This document shows positions 7,908 through 15,377 of a stretch of 17,797 nt of DNA, in pieces. The first letter of the stretch is position 1. Each line of letters opens with the position of its first letter. The notes under the pieces were generated by a model. That model ran no database searches, had not been told where the DNA came from, and saw only the letters and a list, made by a program, of their open reading frames with translations. Source of the stretch: UBA1172 sp002457135 (GTDB lineage Bacteria > Pseudomonadota > Alphaproteobacteria > Puniceispirillales > UBA1172); the NCBI GenBank assembly GCA_965660935.1, contig CBFIBR010000032.1, forward strand, positions 1-17,797, read 5' to 3'. A program made the translations under genes and the position numbers.

Positions 7908-8165
7908 TCAGGCCAGGTCAGAAATAAATCCAGCAATGATAAACAACACCACACTGATGCCCATGATGCCATAACCCGCCCGGGTCAGCATGTCTTCAAT
8001 CCTGATCCGGGGGCGCGGCGATGTAGCGGTTTCAGTATTGTCATCCCTTTTGCCCTGAAACCGCTTTGAAAGCGGGGCAAGGCTGACGAGGGCAGCCCCC
8101 ACGCAAGCCATGGTCACGACAACAGGTTTGGACGACAGCACAAACAGCAGGTCAAGTATCCTCAT
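7908..8165 (-). CDS. Small two-helix membrane protein of unknown function
   Basis: An 85-residue protein with a hydrophobic helix near the N-terminus (VVVTMACVGAALVSLAPL), a basic and polar loop (RFQGKRDDN to RPRIRIEDMLTRAG) and a second helix at the end (IMGISVVLFIIAGFI). ATG 8165 has GAGG five bases ahead and is chosen over a GTG at 8171. No family is recognised. It sits between the last importer gene (59 bases upstream) and the exporter ATPase gene (46 bases downstream) on the same strand, so it could belong to either transcript. Its topology would allow a role as a small transporter accessory subunit, but nothing in the sequence proves it. Confidence 0.7.
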   Translation of the reverse strand: MRILDLLFVLSSKPVVVTMACVGAALVSLAPLSKRFQGKRDDNTETATSPRPRIRIEDMLTRAGYGIMGISVVLFIIAGFISDLA

Positions 8166-8224
8166 GTACACCTCAGCGTGCCTTTACCGGCACAGCGGAT
8201 AACCTGTTCGGAATGGCATGCTGG

Positions 8225-9070
8225 CTATTTGGCGACTGCAAAACTCTTCATCGCTTCGTCATGCAGAAGTTCCATTGCCTCACGCTTGTATTCAAAGGCT
8301 TTGGCTGAAGTCAGCATCTTGTAATTCCGTGGCCGGGGCAGATCAATCTTGATCACTTTCTGCACCCGTGTCGGCTTGTTGGACAGAATAACCAGATTGT
8401 CGGCCAGGAAGATGGCCTCATCAATCTCGGAGGTCACGAAAATGTTGGTCTTGCGGTTTTCATCAAACAGCTGGAGGAAAAATTCCTGCATCAGGCTCCG
8501 TGACATGGCATCCAGGCCACGGAACGGTTCATCCATGATCATCACGTTTGGCTCATTGATGAGCGCGCGTGCCAGCTCGGCCCGGCGCTGCATCCCGCCC
8601 GAAAGCTGGATCGGGTATTTGTTCATGAACTCGCCCAGCCCGACCTTGATCAGCAGGTCCTCAGCCTCTTTCTTGAGGCTTGCGCCTTTCTTCTCGCCGC
8701 GCATCTTTGGCCCGAAGGTGACGTTTTCAAGCGTCGTCTGCCACGGGATCAGTGCGGTTTCCTGAAACACGACCATGCGGTCCTTGGCGGGACCCTGGAT
8801 CGGCTTTCCATCAACCGAAACAGAACCGGTATCGGGTGTCTCAAACCCGGCCATGATATTAACCAGGGTTGATTTCCCGCAACCGGACGGCCCTACGATA
8901 ACCGTCAGTTCGCCTGCGGGAAATTCAATCGAGATATCCTTCAGAACCTCATCCGACATCCAGGCTTCACCATAGGCCTTTGATACCCCGTCCAAGGTAA
9001 CAAGTGCGCTGTCTGACGGAGCAGCCTTGGTCTTGGTGTTTCCTGTTTTCACTTTGCTTGACGAGCTCAT
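8225..9070 (-). CDS. NitT/TauT-family ABC importer ATPase 2, lacking the switch histidine
   Basis: A 281-residue ATPase of the SsuB/TauB type, with an extra polar N-terminal stretch of about 20 residues. Walker A is GPSGCGKST (60-68), the Q-loop VVFQETALIPW, the signature a canonical LSGGM (156-160) and Walker B MIMDEP with E181. The switch-histidine motif, normally THD, reads TSE (S214), so this subunit should not complete hydrolysis at its own Walker site. SsuB/TauB proteins import sulfonates such as alkanesulfonates and taurine; the msm neighbourhood suggests methanesulfonate. A good site GGGAG precedes the ATG. It follows permease 2 by about 60 bases and is the last importer gene of the leftward set. 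Confidence 0.88.
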   Translation of the reverse strand: MSSSSKVKTGNTKTKAAPSDSALVTLDGVSKAYGEAWMSDEVLKDISIEFPAGELTVIVGPSGCGKSTLVNIMAGFETPDTGSVSVDGKPIQGPAKDRMVVFQETALIPWQTTLENVTFGPKMRGEKKGASLKKEAEDLLIKVGLGEFMNKYPIQLSGGMQRRAELARALINEPNVMIMDEPFRGLDAMSRSLMQEFFLQLFDENRKTNIFVTSEIDEAIFLADNLVILSNKPTRVQKVIKIDLPRPRNYKMLTSAKAFEYKREAMELLHDEAMKSFAVAK

Positions 9071-9130
9071 TGAGATACTCCCACCCTGTAAAATTTTGTT
9101 AAATCATAAAACGTCGGATCATGGATTTTG

Positions 9131-9952
9131 CTAGAACAGCCGCCGCCATGGCATCAGGACAAAACCCAGCTTTCTGATGGCACTGGAGGACAGATAACCG
9201 GCAATACCGATGGAAATCATGCCAACCACAATCTGTTCAAGCGAACCACCCATGTAAGAGTTCCAGATGAAGAAGCCGAGGCCACCACCACCCTGGGTGC
9301 CGCCACCGGAAATCATCTCAGCGGCCAGAACAACTTCCCAGGTGATGCCCATACCAACGGCAGCACCGGTGAAGATCGACGGCAACGTCCCCGGAAGCAC
9401 GATTTTCCAGAACAGATGGAACTGGGATGCCCCCATGGACTGAGCCGCGCGCAGATAGCTGATGTCAATATTGCGGGCCCCGCCAAGAACGTTGATCACA
9501 ATCGTGAAGAAAGCCCCGAGGAAGGTCACAAACGCAATCGACATCTCATTGGTAGGCCAGAAGATCAGCGATGCAGGCACCCATGCCAGTGGCGGGATAG
9601 GCCGCAGGATTTCAAAGGGAGGGAAGAACACACCCCTGAAATACCGGTTCACCGCCAGCATCAGCCCGAACGGAATACCGATCAGCATGGCGACAAGGAA
9701 ACCGGTCAGTACGCGGGAGAAACTGGCAACCCAGCTCATCCAGTAACCGTGTTTCGGGATCACCTCAAGGAAGGCTGTGAACACATCAGTGGGGGGCGGC
9801 ACGAGGCCGATCCCAAAGAGATCATAGCCGGTCCAGTCATCGAGAAGGGATCCAATCTGCCAGAAGATAAGGAAAAATACGATCGCCCGAACACCACGCC
9901 AGAACGTGAGTTGACCGAAAATATTTGATAAAGCGCTTTTGCTCGTAGACAT
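9131..9952 (-). CDS. NitT/TauT-family ABC importer permease 2
   Basis: A 273-residue inner-membrane permease of the BPD_transp_1 / SsuC-TauC type with about six helices. Family marks are the cytoplasmic segment EILRPIPPLAWVPASLI and the EAA-type coupling loop YLRAAQSMGASQFHLFWKIVLPGTLPSIFTG, in which the G of the loop and the LP are kept. ATG 9952 is preceded by GAGG with a seven-base gap. It lies between the two ATPase genes and differs clearly from permease 1, so the importer channel is probably a heterodimer. The homologue in described methanesulfonate loci is MsmH-like, but I do not assign a symbol because there are two candidates here. Confidence 0.88.
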   Translation of the reverse strand: MSTSKSALSNIFGQLTFWRGVRAIVFFLIFWQIGSLLDDWTGYDLFGIGLVPPPTDVFTAFLEVIPKHGYWMSWVASFSRVLTGFLVAMLIGIPFGLMLAVNRYFRGVFFPPFEILRPIPPLAWVPASLIFWPTNEMSIAFVTFLGAFFTIVINVLGGARNIDISYLRAAQSMGASQFHLFWKIVLPGTLPSIFTGAAVGMGITWEVVLAAEMISGGGTQGGGGLGFFIWNSYMGGSLEQIVVGMISIGIAGYLSSSAIRKLGFVLMPWRRLF

Positions 9953-10002
9953 TTCTGCACCTCAGTTTGGGTCTTTCAATTAATGCGTTACGCCGATCCG
10001 GC

Positions 10003-10851
10003 CTAGGCCAGCTCTCTTTCACCGGCCTTGAAGGCTTTAACAGCCTCTTCATGAACCGCTTCGTTGACTTCATCGAGAAGCTTTCTGAATTCTTCCGATG
10101 ACTGTGTTTCATAGGACCGTGGCCGTGGAATATTGACCTCAACCGTCTTTTTCAGCTGGCACGGCCTGGTGGTGACGATATGAACCTTGTCACCAAGGAA
10201 AATCGCCTCTTCCAGATCATGGGTGATGAAGAAAATGGTCACGCCTGTGCGGTCATAGGTTTCTAGCAGGGATTCATGCATGATCTGCTTTGTCAGCGCA
10301 TCCATCGCACGGTATGGCTCATCCAGCAGCAACACTTTTGGGTTGTTGATCAGGGCGCGGACAATTTCCGCACGCCTGGCCATGCCTGATGACACTTCGC
10401 CGGGGAATTTCTTGATGAAACTGCCCAGACCGGCCTCAGCCAGCATCTGGCCTGCCTTGTCCATGGCTTCGCCTGAGGACATGGCTTTCTGCACGGTCGG
10501 GCCATAGGCAACGTTTTCCTGGAGCGTTTTCCACGGGAACAATGCACCGTGCTGGAACACGACCATGCGGTCAGCACCCTGTTCGGCCTTGGGCTTGGTC
10601 GGCCCGCAGAGCAGCTCACCATCAACCTCGATGCTGCCTTCGGTGATGGAATGGAAACCGGCAATGGCGTTCAGCAGCGTGGTCTTGCCGCAACCCGAAG
10701 GACCCACAATCATGCAGACTTCACCGCCAGCAATTTCCATCGAACAGTTATCAACGGCCATCACATTGACCCCGCCGGGATCATAGACCTTGGTGACGTT
10801 CTTGATGCTGATCGCACCTTTCTTGGCGGCTTTTGCAGTATTCTTAACCAT
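10003..10851 (-). CDS. NitT/TauT-family ABC importer ATPase 1, with altered signature motif
   Basis: A 282-residue ATPase related to SsuB/TauB. It has Walker A GPSGCGKTT (50-58), the Q-loop VVFQHGALFPW, Walker B VLLLDEP and an intact switch histidine H211 in FFITHDLEEA. Its signature motif reads VSSGM (153-157) instead of LSGGQ/LSGGM, a change at the position that contacts the ATP gamma-phosphate on the partner subunit. AGGA precedes the ATG at 10851. It lies between the two permease genes, and its C-terminal tail (SYETQSSEEFRKLLDEVNEAVHEE region) resembles that of ATPase 2, suggesting an old duplication. Confidence 0.88.
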   Translation of the reverse strand: MVKNTAKAAKKGAISIKNVTKVYDPGGVNVMAVDNCSMEIAGGEVCMIVGPSGCGKTTLLNAIAGFHSITEGSIEVDGELLCGPTKPKAEQGADRMVVFQHGALFPWKTLQENVAYGPTVQKAMSSGEAMDKAGQMLAEAGLGSFIKKFPGEVSSGMARRAEIVRALINNPKVLLLDEPYRAMDALTKQIMHESLLETYDRTGVTIFFITHDLEEAIFLGDKVHIVTTRPCQLKKTVEVNIPRPRSYETQSSEEFRKLLDEVNEAVHEEAVKAFKAGERELA

Positions 10852-10902
10852 TGTTTCCTATCCTGCTTATAAAAATGTTTAGGTCCGTTCGAATGCCTGC
10901 TG

Positions 10903-11790
10903 TTATCGGCCCTGCTGGTTGAGTTCCTTGACGTGCCATTCCATCAGCTTGTTGCCGACAGCGCGGACGCAGGCTGAACTGAAATAGCCGATAAAGCCCA
11001 GCGTGATCATGGCAATGACCATCGGAACCGTGACGTTGTTCATATAGGCATCAACAATCAGGTAACCGAGGCCGAGATCGCCCGACACCATTTCAGCCGC
11101 CACCAGTGAGAACCAGGCAACCCCGATCGAAATCTGAAGACCGGTGAAAATGAACGGCAGGGCGCCAGGGACAACAACATTGACGAAAACATCCCAGCGG
11201 CTTGAACCAAGACAACCCGCAGCCCTGAAATACTCCTCATCAATCGAGTCGACCCCGAGCATCGCGTTGAGCGTCGTCACGAAGAATGATGCCAGCGTTG
11301 CAAGGAAGATCACTGGGCCTTCAAAACCAGGCAGCAGAAGGATCGACAGCGGAACCCAGGCCAGAATGGGGATAGGCCGCAGCAGCTCGATAATCGGGAA
11401 GACGAAATCGCGGATGCTGCGTGACCAGCCCATGAACAGCCCGAGCGGAACCCCGAGCGAGGTCGCCAGACCAAAGGCGATCAGAATCCGGCGGCAGCTG
11501 ACAACGATGTGATCGTAATATTCCTGGGTGAAGATGGAAATTCCCTGGAACGGCGTGGTTGAAAACCAGTCCTTGGAAATGGCCACCGGCCCGGGCAGCT
11601 TGTCAAAACGCCAGATCTTGAGGCCCTCACAAAGCACCCAATAGGCAAACAGCCAGAGGAAAATACCGATGATGGTCAGGTATGGATCAACCCTGGTGAA
11701 ATGCTTCTTGATACGGTACATCACCATGTCAAAGCCCTGAGGGGCGCTCGTTGTACTCGTCTCCGATGCCTTTACAGTCGTGCTATCCAT
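10903..11790 (-). CDS. NitT/TauT-family ABC importer permease 1
   Basis: A 295-residue permease of the SsuC/TauC type with a polar 20-residue N-terminus and about six membrane helices. It carries ELLRPIPILAWVPLSILL and the coupling loop YFRAAGCLGSSRWDVFVNVVVPGALPFIFTG. An ATG at 11790 is chosen since a strong GGGGAGG lies six bases ahead of it; the upstream in-frame ATG at 11805 overlaps that site and lacks its own. It is the first permease gene after the binding protein gene, from which it is separated by a 12-bp hairpin and an AT-rich leader that could hold a secondary promoter. It pairs naturally with ATPase 1, encoded 51 bases downstream. Confidence 0.88.
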   Translation of the reverse strand: MDSTTVKASETSTTSAPQGFDMVMYRIKKHFTRVDPYLTIIGIFLWLFAYWVLCEGLKIWRFDKLPGPVAISKDWFSTTPFQGISIFTQEYYDHIVVSCRRILIAFGLATSLGVPLGLFMGWSRSIRDFVFPIIELLRPIPILAWVPLSILLLPGFEGPVIFLATLASFFVTTLNAMLGVDSIDEEYFRAAGCLGSSRWDVFVNVVVPGALPFIFTGLQISIGVAWFSLVAAEMVSGDLGLGYLIVDAYMNNVTVPMVIAMITLGFIGYFSSACVRAVGNKLMEWHVKELNQQGR

Positions 11791-11825
11791 GTCAAACCTC
11801 CCCATCCGTTTTTCGGATTATTGAA

Positions 11826-11894
11826 ATCAGGTAAATAAGTTAAATAATTGATAAAGTTATAAAAACGTCGAAAGCTAATCTTAATCTGAAATGA
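11826..11894 (-). promoter_or_regulatory. AT-rich leader upstream of permease 1, possible internal promoter
   Basis: Between the hairpin and the permease 1 gene is a strongly AT-rich stretch reading TTTTTATAACTTTATCAATT on the minus strand. It contains TATAAC, close to a -10 hexamer, but I see no convincing -35. Position after a hairpin and before a strong ribosome binding site would suit re-initiation of transcription for the permease and ATPase genes. Confidence 0.25.
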
Positions 11895-11923
11895 TGCTGG
11901 AGCCTCTATTTGAGGCTCCAGCA
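11895..11923 (-). terminator. Perfect 12-bp stem-loop after the binding protein gene
   Basis: TGCTGGAGCCTC and its exact reverse complement GAGGCTCCAGCA flank a 5-base loop, 9 bases past the stop codon of the binding protein gene. Downstream on the minus strand the sequence is not a clean T tract (TCATTTCAGATT), so it is more likely a partial terminator or a 3' end-stabilising hairpin. Such hairpins are typical between abundant binding protein genes and less expressed permease genes. Confidence 0.75.
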
Positions 11924-11932
11924 CAATGGTGA

Positions 11933-13039
11933 TTACTTAGCAACGATTCTGCCGACAGGTGTCGAAAGACCACGCTTTTCAAGCACACGCTCAGCGAACT
12001 GTGGCATGACGCCTTCAGGACGGATCTGTGCGGCTGCCGCAGGCTTCTTTGGCAGGCTGAACAGGAACGCGGTTGCGTCCTTCAGCAGGGACTTGGCATC
12101 ATCGCTGATGACGAAGTCAAGCTGCAGCTTGGTGGTGCCGGACATTGGCGAGTCGTAGAGGCTTGCCTTAAGAACCGAACGGTCGATCTTTTCGGTCTGC
12201 TCTTCGGCCATGCCAGCGATGGCATCGGCGTTTGAAGGATCAGCAACGAACTCCTGAGCGTCAAGCTCGGCTTCGAGCCAGCCCATGACAACATCTGGAC
12301 GCTGGGCGATCAGATCGTTCAGCATGACCATGAAAGCACCATCCTGAGCACCGAAATCTTCACCCGATGCGGCACGGCGGGCAATGCCGCTGGATACCAT
12401 CTTGGACGCTGTTGGCTCCCAGATAGCGGCAGCGTCAAGCTTGCCGGCACGGAAGTTTGTGGTGATAACCTCAATGTTCTGGTTCAGGTACTTGGCAGGC
12501 TTGACCCCGGCGCTCTTAAATGCGAGCTGGGCAAAGCGGTCAGTGCAGGCACCGTGTGGAGCAGAAGTGATCTTGCCATCCATCCACTTGACGGCATCAA
12601 CGCCGTTAGCGAAATCAGGGGCATCGTTCCGGACCAGGAAGATGTTGCACTGCTGCTTTGAGGTACCAAGGGCAGCAACGATTCGAATGTCTGTGCCGCC
12701 ACGCTCTGGCAGATACTTGAAGGTTGAAGCAATAGCGGGCATGTCACCCATGTAACCGATGTGCTGCTTTTCACCAGCCATCGCGTTCACGATAACGGAA
12801 CCCTGCAGACCCACCTGGAATTCAGCGGTGGAACCTTCGGGCAGGTGCTTTTTCCAGAAGCTCTTGCCGTTGTTGACAACACCAGTCCATGATTCAGTGT
12901 AATAAGGCTGGTATCCAATGACCAGGTCAACCGCTTCGCCTCTATCGCCGAAGTCTACGGAAGCTGAAGCCATATTAGGCATTGCAGCTAATGCACCAGC
13001 CATTGCTAGATATTTAATTTTTCCTAGGTATTTATTCAT
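11933..13039 (-). CDS. msmE: Periplasmic binding protein of NitT/TauT-type importer, probable methanesulfonate binding MsmE
   Basis: A 368-residue secreted binding protein. A Sec signal peptide spans about residues 1-26 (charged MNKYLGKIK, hydrophobic AMAGALAAM, ending ASA before SVDFGD). The mature part has the SsuA/TauA-like order: VDLVIGYQPYY, the ligand loop LQGSVIVNAMAGEKQHIGYMGDMPAI, then LVRND, a mid-domain with KITSAPHGACTDRFAQLAFK, and AGKLDAAAIWEPTASKM. Such proteins deliver nitrate, sulfonates or taurine. The divergent msmABCD operon implies methanesulfonate. ATG 13039 follows GGGAGG by six bases. Its hairpin-marked 3' end suggests it is made in excess over the membrane parts. A different small sulfonate or an aliphatic sulfonate remains possible as ligand. 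Confidence 0.85.
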   Translation of the reverse strand: MNKYLGKIKYLAMAGALAAMPNMASASVDFGDRGEAVDLVIGYQPYYTESWTGVVNNGKSFWKKHLPEGSTAEFQVGLQGSVIVNAMAGEKQHIGYMGDMPAIASTFKYLPERGGTDIRIVAALGTSKQQCNIFLVRNDAPDFANGVDAVKWMDGKITSAPHGACTDRFAQLAFKSAGVKPAKYLNQNIEVITTNFRAGKLDAAAIWEPTASKMVSSGIARRAASGEDFGAQDGAFMVMLNDLIAQRPDVVMGWLEAELDAQEFVADPSNADAIAGMAEEQTEKIDRSVLKASLYDSPMSGTTKLQLDFVISDDAKSLLKDATAFLFSLPKKPAAAAQIRPEGVMPQFAERVLEKRGLSTPVGRIVAK

Positions 13040-13107
13040 CGTCTACCTCCCATAGGTTTGAGTAGAGGATGATTCAGTGTGTTGGAGTCAAATATGCAGA
13101 CAATTTA

Positions 13108-13135
13108 ATTATGGCCTAAGCACTTTAATCCTAAA
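13108..13135 (-). promoter_or_regulatory. Candidate msmE promoter
   Basis: On the minus strand CATAAT (13108-13113) lies 16 bases after TTTAGG (13130-13135) and about 70 bases ahead of the msmE start. The -10 matches five of six consensus bases but the -35 is weak, so an activator would be expected if this is used. Confidence 0.3.
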
Positions 13136-13276
13136 CTTCATTCATCCCCATTAACGGATTATTGAATTACTATCCGCTTTTAAAGTTAACCTTAGAAGTG
13201 ATATCTTTTACCTATCAAGGTTTTTATTTATTCGCAGTTTCAATCAAGTGATAGGACGTTGGCTATATTTGTCCAT

Positions 13277-13304
13277 TTGATCAATTAGAGATGTTTGATA
13301 TCGT
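13277..13304 (+). promoter_or_regulatory. Candidate msmA promoter overlapping a palindrome
   Basis: TTGATC (13277-13282) and TATCGT (13299-13304) are 16 bases apart and end about 33 bases before the msmA start. The -35 element is half of the palindrome TTGATCAA, so a protein bound there would compete with or contact RNA polymerase. Matches to consensus are moderate. Confidence 0.3.
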
Positions 13305-13337
13305 CACAAATGATTAAAAAATTGATGGAGAGAGACT

Positions 13338-14600
13338 ATGCCAGCTCGCAATCACAAGCAATGGACTGCAAATCCTCCACTTAAAGATGGTGAGTGGATC
13401 AACAGTCGAATTTATTCTGATCCTGAGATTGCTCAGGAAGAAAATGAAAAAATCTTCAAAAATATGTGGGTTCCAGTGTGCCATGAATCCGAACTCCCGG
13501 CACCCTATGATTTCCGGACCACGTCGATTGCCAATGAAAACATCATTATTTGCCGTGGCCCTGACAATGAAGTCCGCGCTTTCCTGAATGTATGCCCGCA
13601 TCGCGGCATGCTGATTGAGCGCCGTCCTTCCGGCAGCTTCATGGAAGGCCAGGCATCCGGTAACCCCAAGCGTATCACCTGCATGTTCCACGCATGGCAG
13701 TTCGATATGAAAGGCAACTGCGTATACGTTGCGCGTGAAAAGGAAGGCTACCAGGATCGTCTATGCAAGGAGCAGGTTGGTCTGCGCCGTCTGCGTTGTG
13801 AGGTCAAGTTCGGTGGTTTCGTCTGGATCAACCTCAACGATAACCCGAGCGTTTCCCTCGAAGATTGGGCAGGTGAGCCATTTGAATGCCTGCGCAAGAC
13901 CCTTGATGAAGAGCCGCTTGAGGTTTTCCACTATCACAAGGCGATCATCGATACGAACTACAAGCTGTGGCACGACACCAACAGTGAGTTCTATCATGAC
14001 TTCATGCACTACCATAATCGTGTCACCGGCTTTAACGATGCGTATTTCGCCCGTAAGAACGAAGCCTTTGATCACGGCCACGTTGTGGTTGGCACCTTCG
14101 AAGTGAATTATGAGAACTACGAAGGGTTTGAGAGCCGGGCGGACCTGTCCTTCCCGCATCTGCCGCCGAACCAGTGGTACATGGTTGACCTGTTCCCAGG
14201 CTTCAACTTCAACCTTCGCGGCTCCGCCCTACGTTGTGACACTGTCACGCCGCTTGGTCCCGACAAGGTGCTGATCGAATTCCGCGGGCTTGGCCTGAAG
14301 AGCGATTCGCCTGAAGACCGTATGACACGGATCAAGCACCACAACTCAATCTGGGGTCCGTTTGGCCGGAACCTGCATGAAGATCTGATCGGTGTTGCCG
14401 GTCAGGGTACAACCATGCGGCCTGATACCGAGCCACGGCGCATCCTGCATGGTCGCCAGGAAAACCAGACGATTCACGATGAAAACGGCATGCGTCACTA
14501 CTACGAAGAGTGGGGTCGCTGGATGGACCGGTCACCAATTGCACCGGACATGCCATTCTCTGATCGTGATGACGGCTCTCAGGTGGTTAACGCTGAATAA
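13338..14600 (+). CDS. msmA: Methanesulfonate monooxygenase hydroxylase large (alpha) subunit, MsmA
   Basis: A 420-residue Rieske non-heme iron oxygenase alpha subunit, close to the roughly 414 residues of known MsmA. The N-terminal Rieske domain has C86-P-H88 and C115-M-F-H118 with exactly 26 residues between H88 and C115. Most ring-hydroxylating oxygenases have 15-17; the long loop is the published hallmark of methanesulfonate monooxygenase. The catalytic domain has the iron-site region NSEFYHDFMHYH (E217, H220, H224/H226). The enzyme uses NADH and oxygen to split methanesulfonate into formaldehyde and sulfite in the cytoplasm. GGAGAG precedes ATG 13338. It opens the rightward operon; the small subunit gene starts 160 bases later, after a hairpin. 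Confidence 0.93.
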   Translation: MPARNHKQWTANPPLKDGEWINSRIYSDPEIAQEENEKIFKNMWVPVCHESELPAPYDFRTTSIANENIIICRGPDNEVRAFLNVCPHRGMLIERRPSGSFMEGQASGNPKRITCMFHAWQFDMKGNCVYVAREKEGYQDRLCKEQVGLRRLRCEVKFGGFVWINLNDNPSVSLEDWAGEPFECLRKTLDEEPLEVFHYHKAIIDTNYKLWHDTNSEFYHDFMHYHNRVTGFNDAYFARKNEAFDHGHVVVGTFEVNYENYEGFESRADLSFPHLPPNQWYMVDLFPGFNFNLRGSALRCDTVTPLGPDKVLIEFRGLGLKSDSPEDRMTRIKHHNSIWGPFGRNLHEDLIGVAGQGTTMRPDTEPRRILHGRQENQTIHDENGMRHYYEEWGRWMDRSPIAPDMPFSDRDDGSQVVNAE

Positions 14601-14640
14601 GCACCGAGCAAGCAAACACCACCTTTGCTGAACTTTGAGA

Positions 14641-14673
14641 TGGGGCGCCTGACTGAACGGTTGGGCGTCCCCA
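14641..14673 (+). other. Bulged stem-loop between msmA and msmB
   Basis: TGGGGCGCC (14641-14649) pairs with GGCGTCCCCA (14664-14673) apart from one bulged T, about 40 bases past the msmA stop. No T run follows, so it is probably an mRNA processing or stability element, or a weak attenuator, rather than a full terminator. Confidence 0.55.
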
Positions 14674-14760
14674 CTCAGCAGAACCCAAGACAATGATTAT
14701 CCCGGTCAGACGCTGCCCACCAGAGGCCGCGCTGATTGCCGGATGAGGGGAGACAAGACC

Positions 14761-15246
14761 GTGATTGAAATGAAAGCTAAAATTGAGCGGGCTATTTACG
14801 AAGCTTCGATGGCGCTTGACAACAATAACTGGGCAGGCTGGCTTTCGTTGTGTGATGAGGAATTCAACTACAAAATCACCGCATTCAGCCCTGAAATAAA
14901 CAAGGACATGATCTATTTCGAACACAACAAGGGTGAGCTGGCCAATCTGCTGGATATGCTGCCAAAGCATAACACGGACCATTCACCGCTGTTTCGTCAT
15001 ACCTCAGTCTACACTGTTGATGTTTCCGAAAGCGGAACAGAGGCGCGGGCAACCAGCTCTGTAGTCGTTTTCCAGAACATGCTCGATGGCGTGAACTCTC
15101 ATCTGGATTCGGGCGAAAGCAGGCTTTTCCTTGTCGGGCGTTACCACGACACCTTCACCATCACCGATGGTGTGGTGAAATTCGTGACACGCGAAACACG
15201 GCTTGAAAACCGCCGCCTCGACAAAGGGTCGCATTACCCGATCTAG
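14761..15246 (+). CDS. msmB: Methanesulfonate monooxygenase small (beta) subunit, MsmB
   Basis: A 161-residue protein of the ring-hydroxylating dioxygenase beta-subunit family (NTF2-like cone fold). It shows the usual features: an N-terminal helix (MIEMKAKIERAIYEASMALDNNNW), LCDEEFNYKI, a central HTSVYTVDVSE region, sheet segments ATSSVVVFQN and SRLFLVGRYHDTFT, and a charged end RETRLENRRL. It assembles with MsmA into the hydroxylase and has no cofactor of its own. GTG 14761 is preferred because GAGGGGAG lies eight bases ahead; an in-frame ATG at 14743 overlaps that site and would add six residues. The 131 bases to msmC are unusually long for an operon. Confidence 0.88.
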   Translation: MIEMKAKIERAIYEASMALDNNNWAGWLSLCDEEFNYKITAFSPEINKDMIYFEHNKGELANLLDMLPKHNTDHSPLFRHTSVYTVDVSESGTEARATSSVVVFQNMLDGVNSHLDSGESRLFLVGRYHDTFTITDGVVKFVTRETRLENRRLDKGSHYPI

Positions 15247-15377
15247 GGCGTTCCCGTTCAGGGGAGCAATCGCGTCAGTGGCATGAGGCAAACCCTTTCC
15301 CCCCCTGCCATCAGACGATTTCCAGAGACAGGCCACGGCCCGTGATGGAACATGAAAATGTGCTGGAGTATAAAAAA

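Larger units (their letters stand above)
13040..13337. promoter_or_regulatory. Divergent control region between msmE and msmA
   Basis: A 298-base AT-rich non-coding region between divergent genes; no small gene is convincing in it. It should hold both promoters. Possible operator elements are an inverted repeat CCTATCA (13211-13217) / TGATAGG (13249-13255) and the palindrome TTGATCAA (13277-13284). The 12-mer CGGATTATTGAA (13155-13166) recurs in the leader of permease 1. No regulator gene is present in the window. Confidence 0.7.

Noticed and set aside
8178..8193. GTGCC/GGCAC hairpin between ATPase 2 and the small membrane protein gene as a terminator
   Set aside because: The stem is only 5 bp and no T tract follows on the minus strand, so it is too weak to call.
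9128..9928. A 266-codon plus-strand frame across permease 2
   Set aside because: The polar, Pro/Gly/His-rich translation is the mirror of a membrane protein gene with family motifs and has no recognisable domain.
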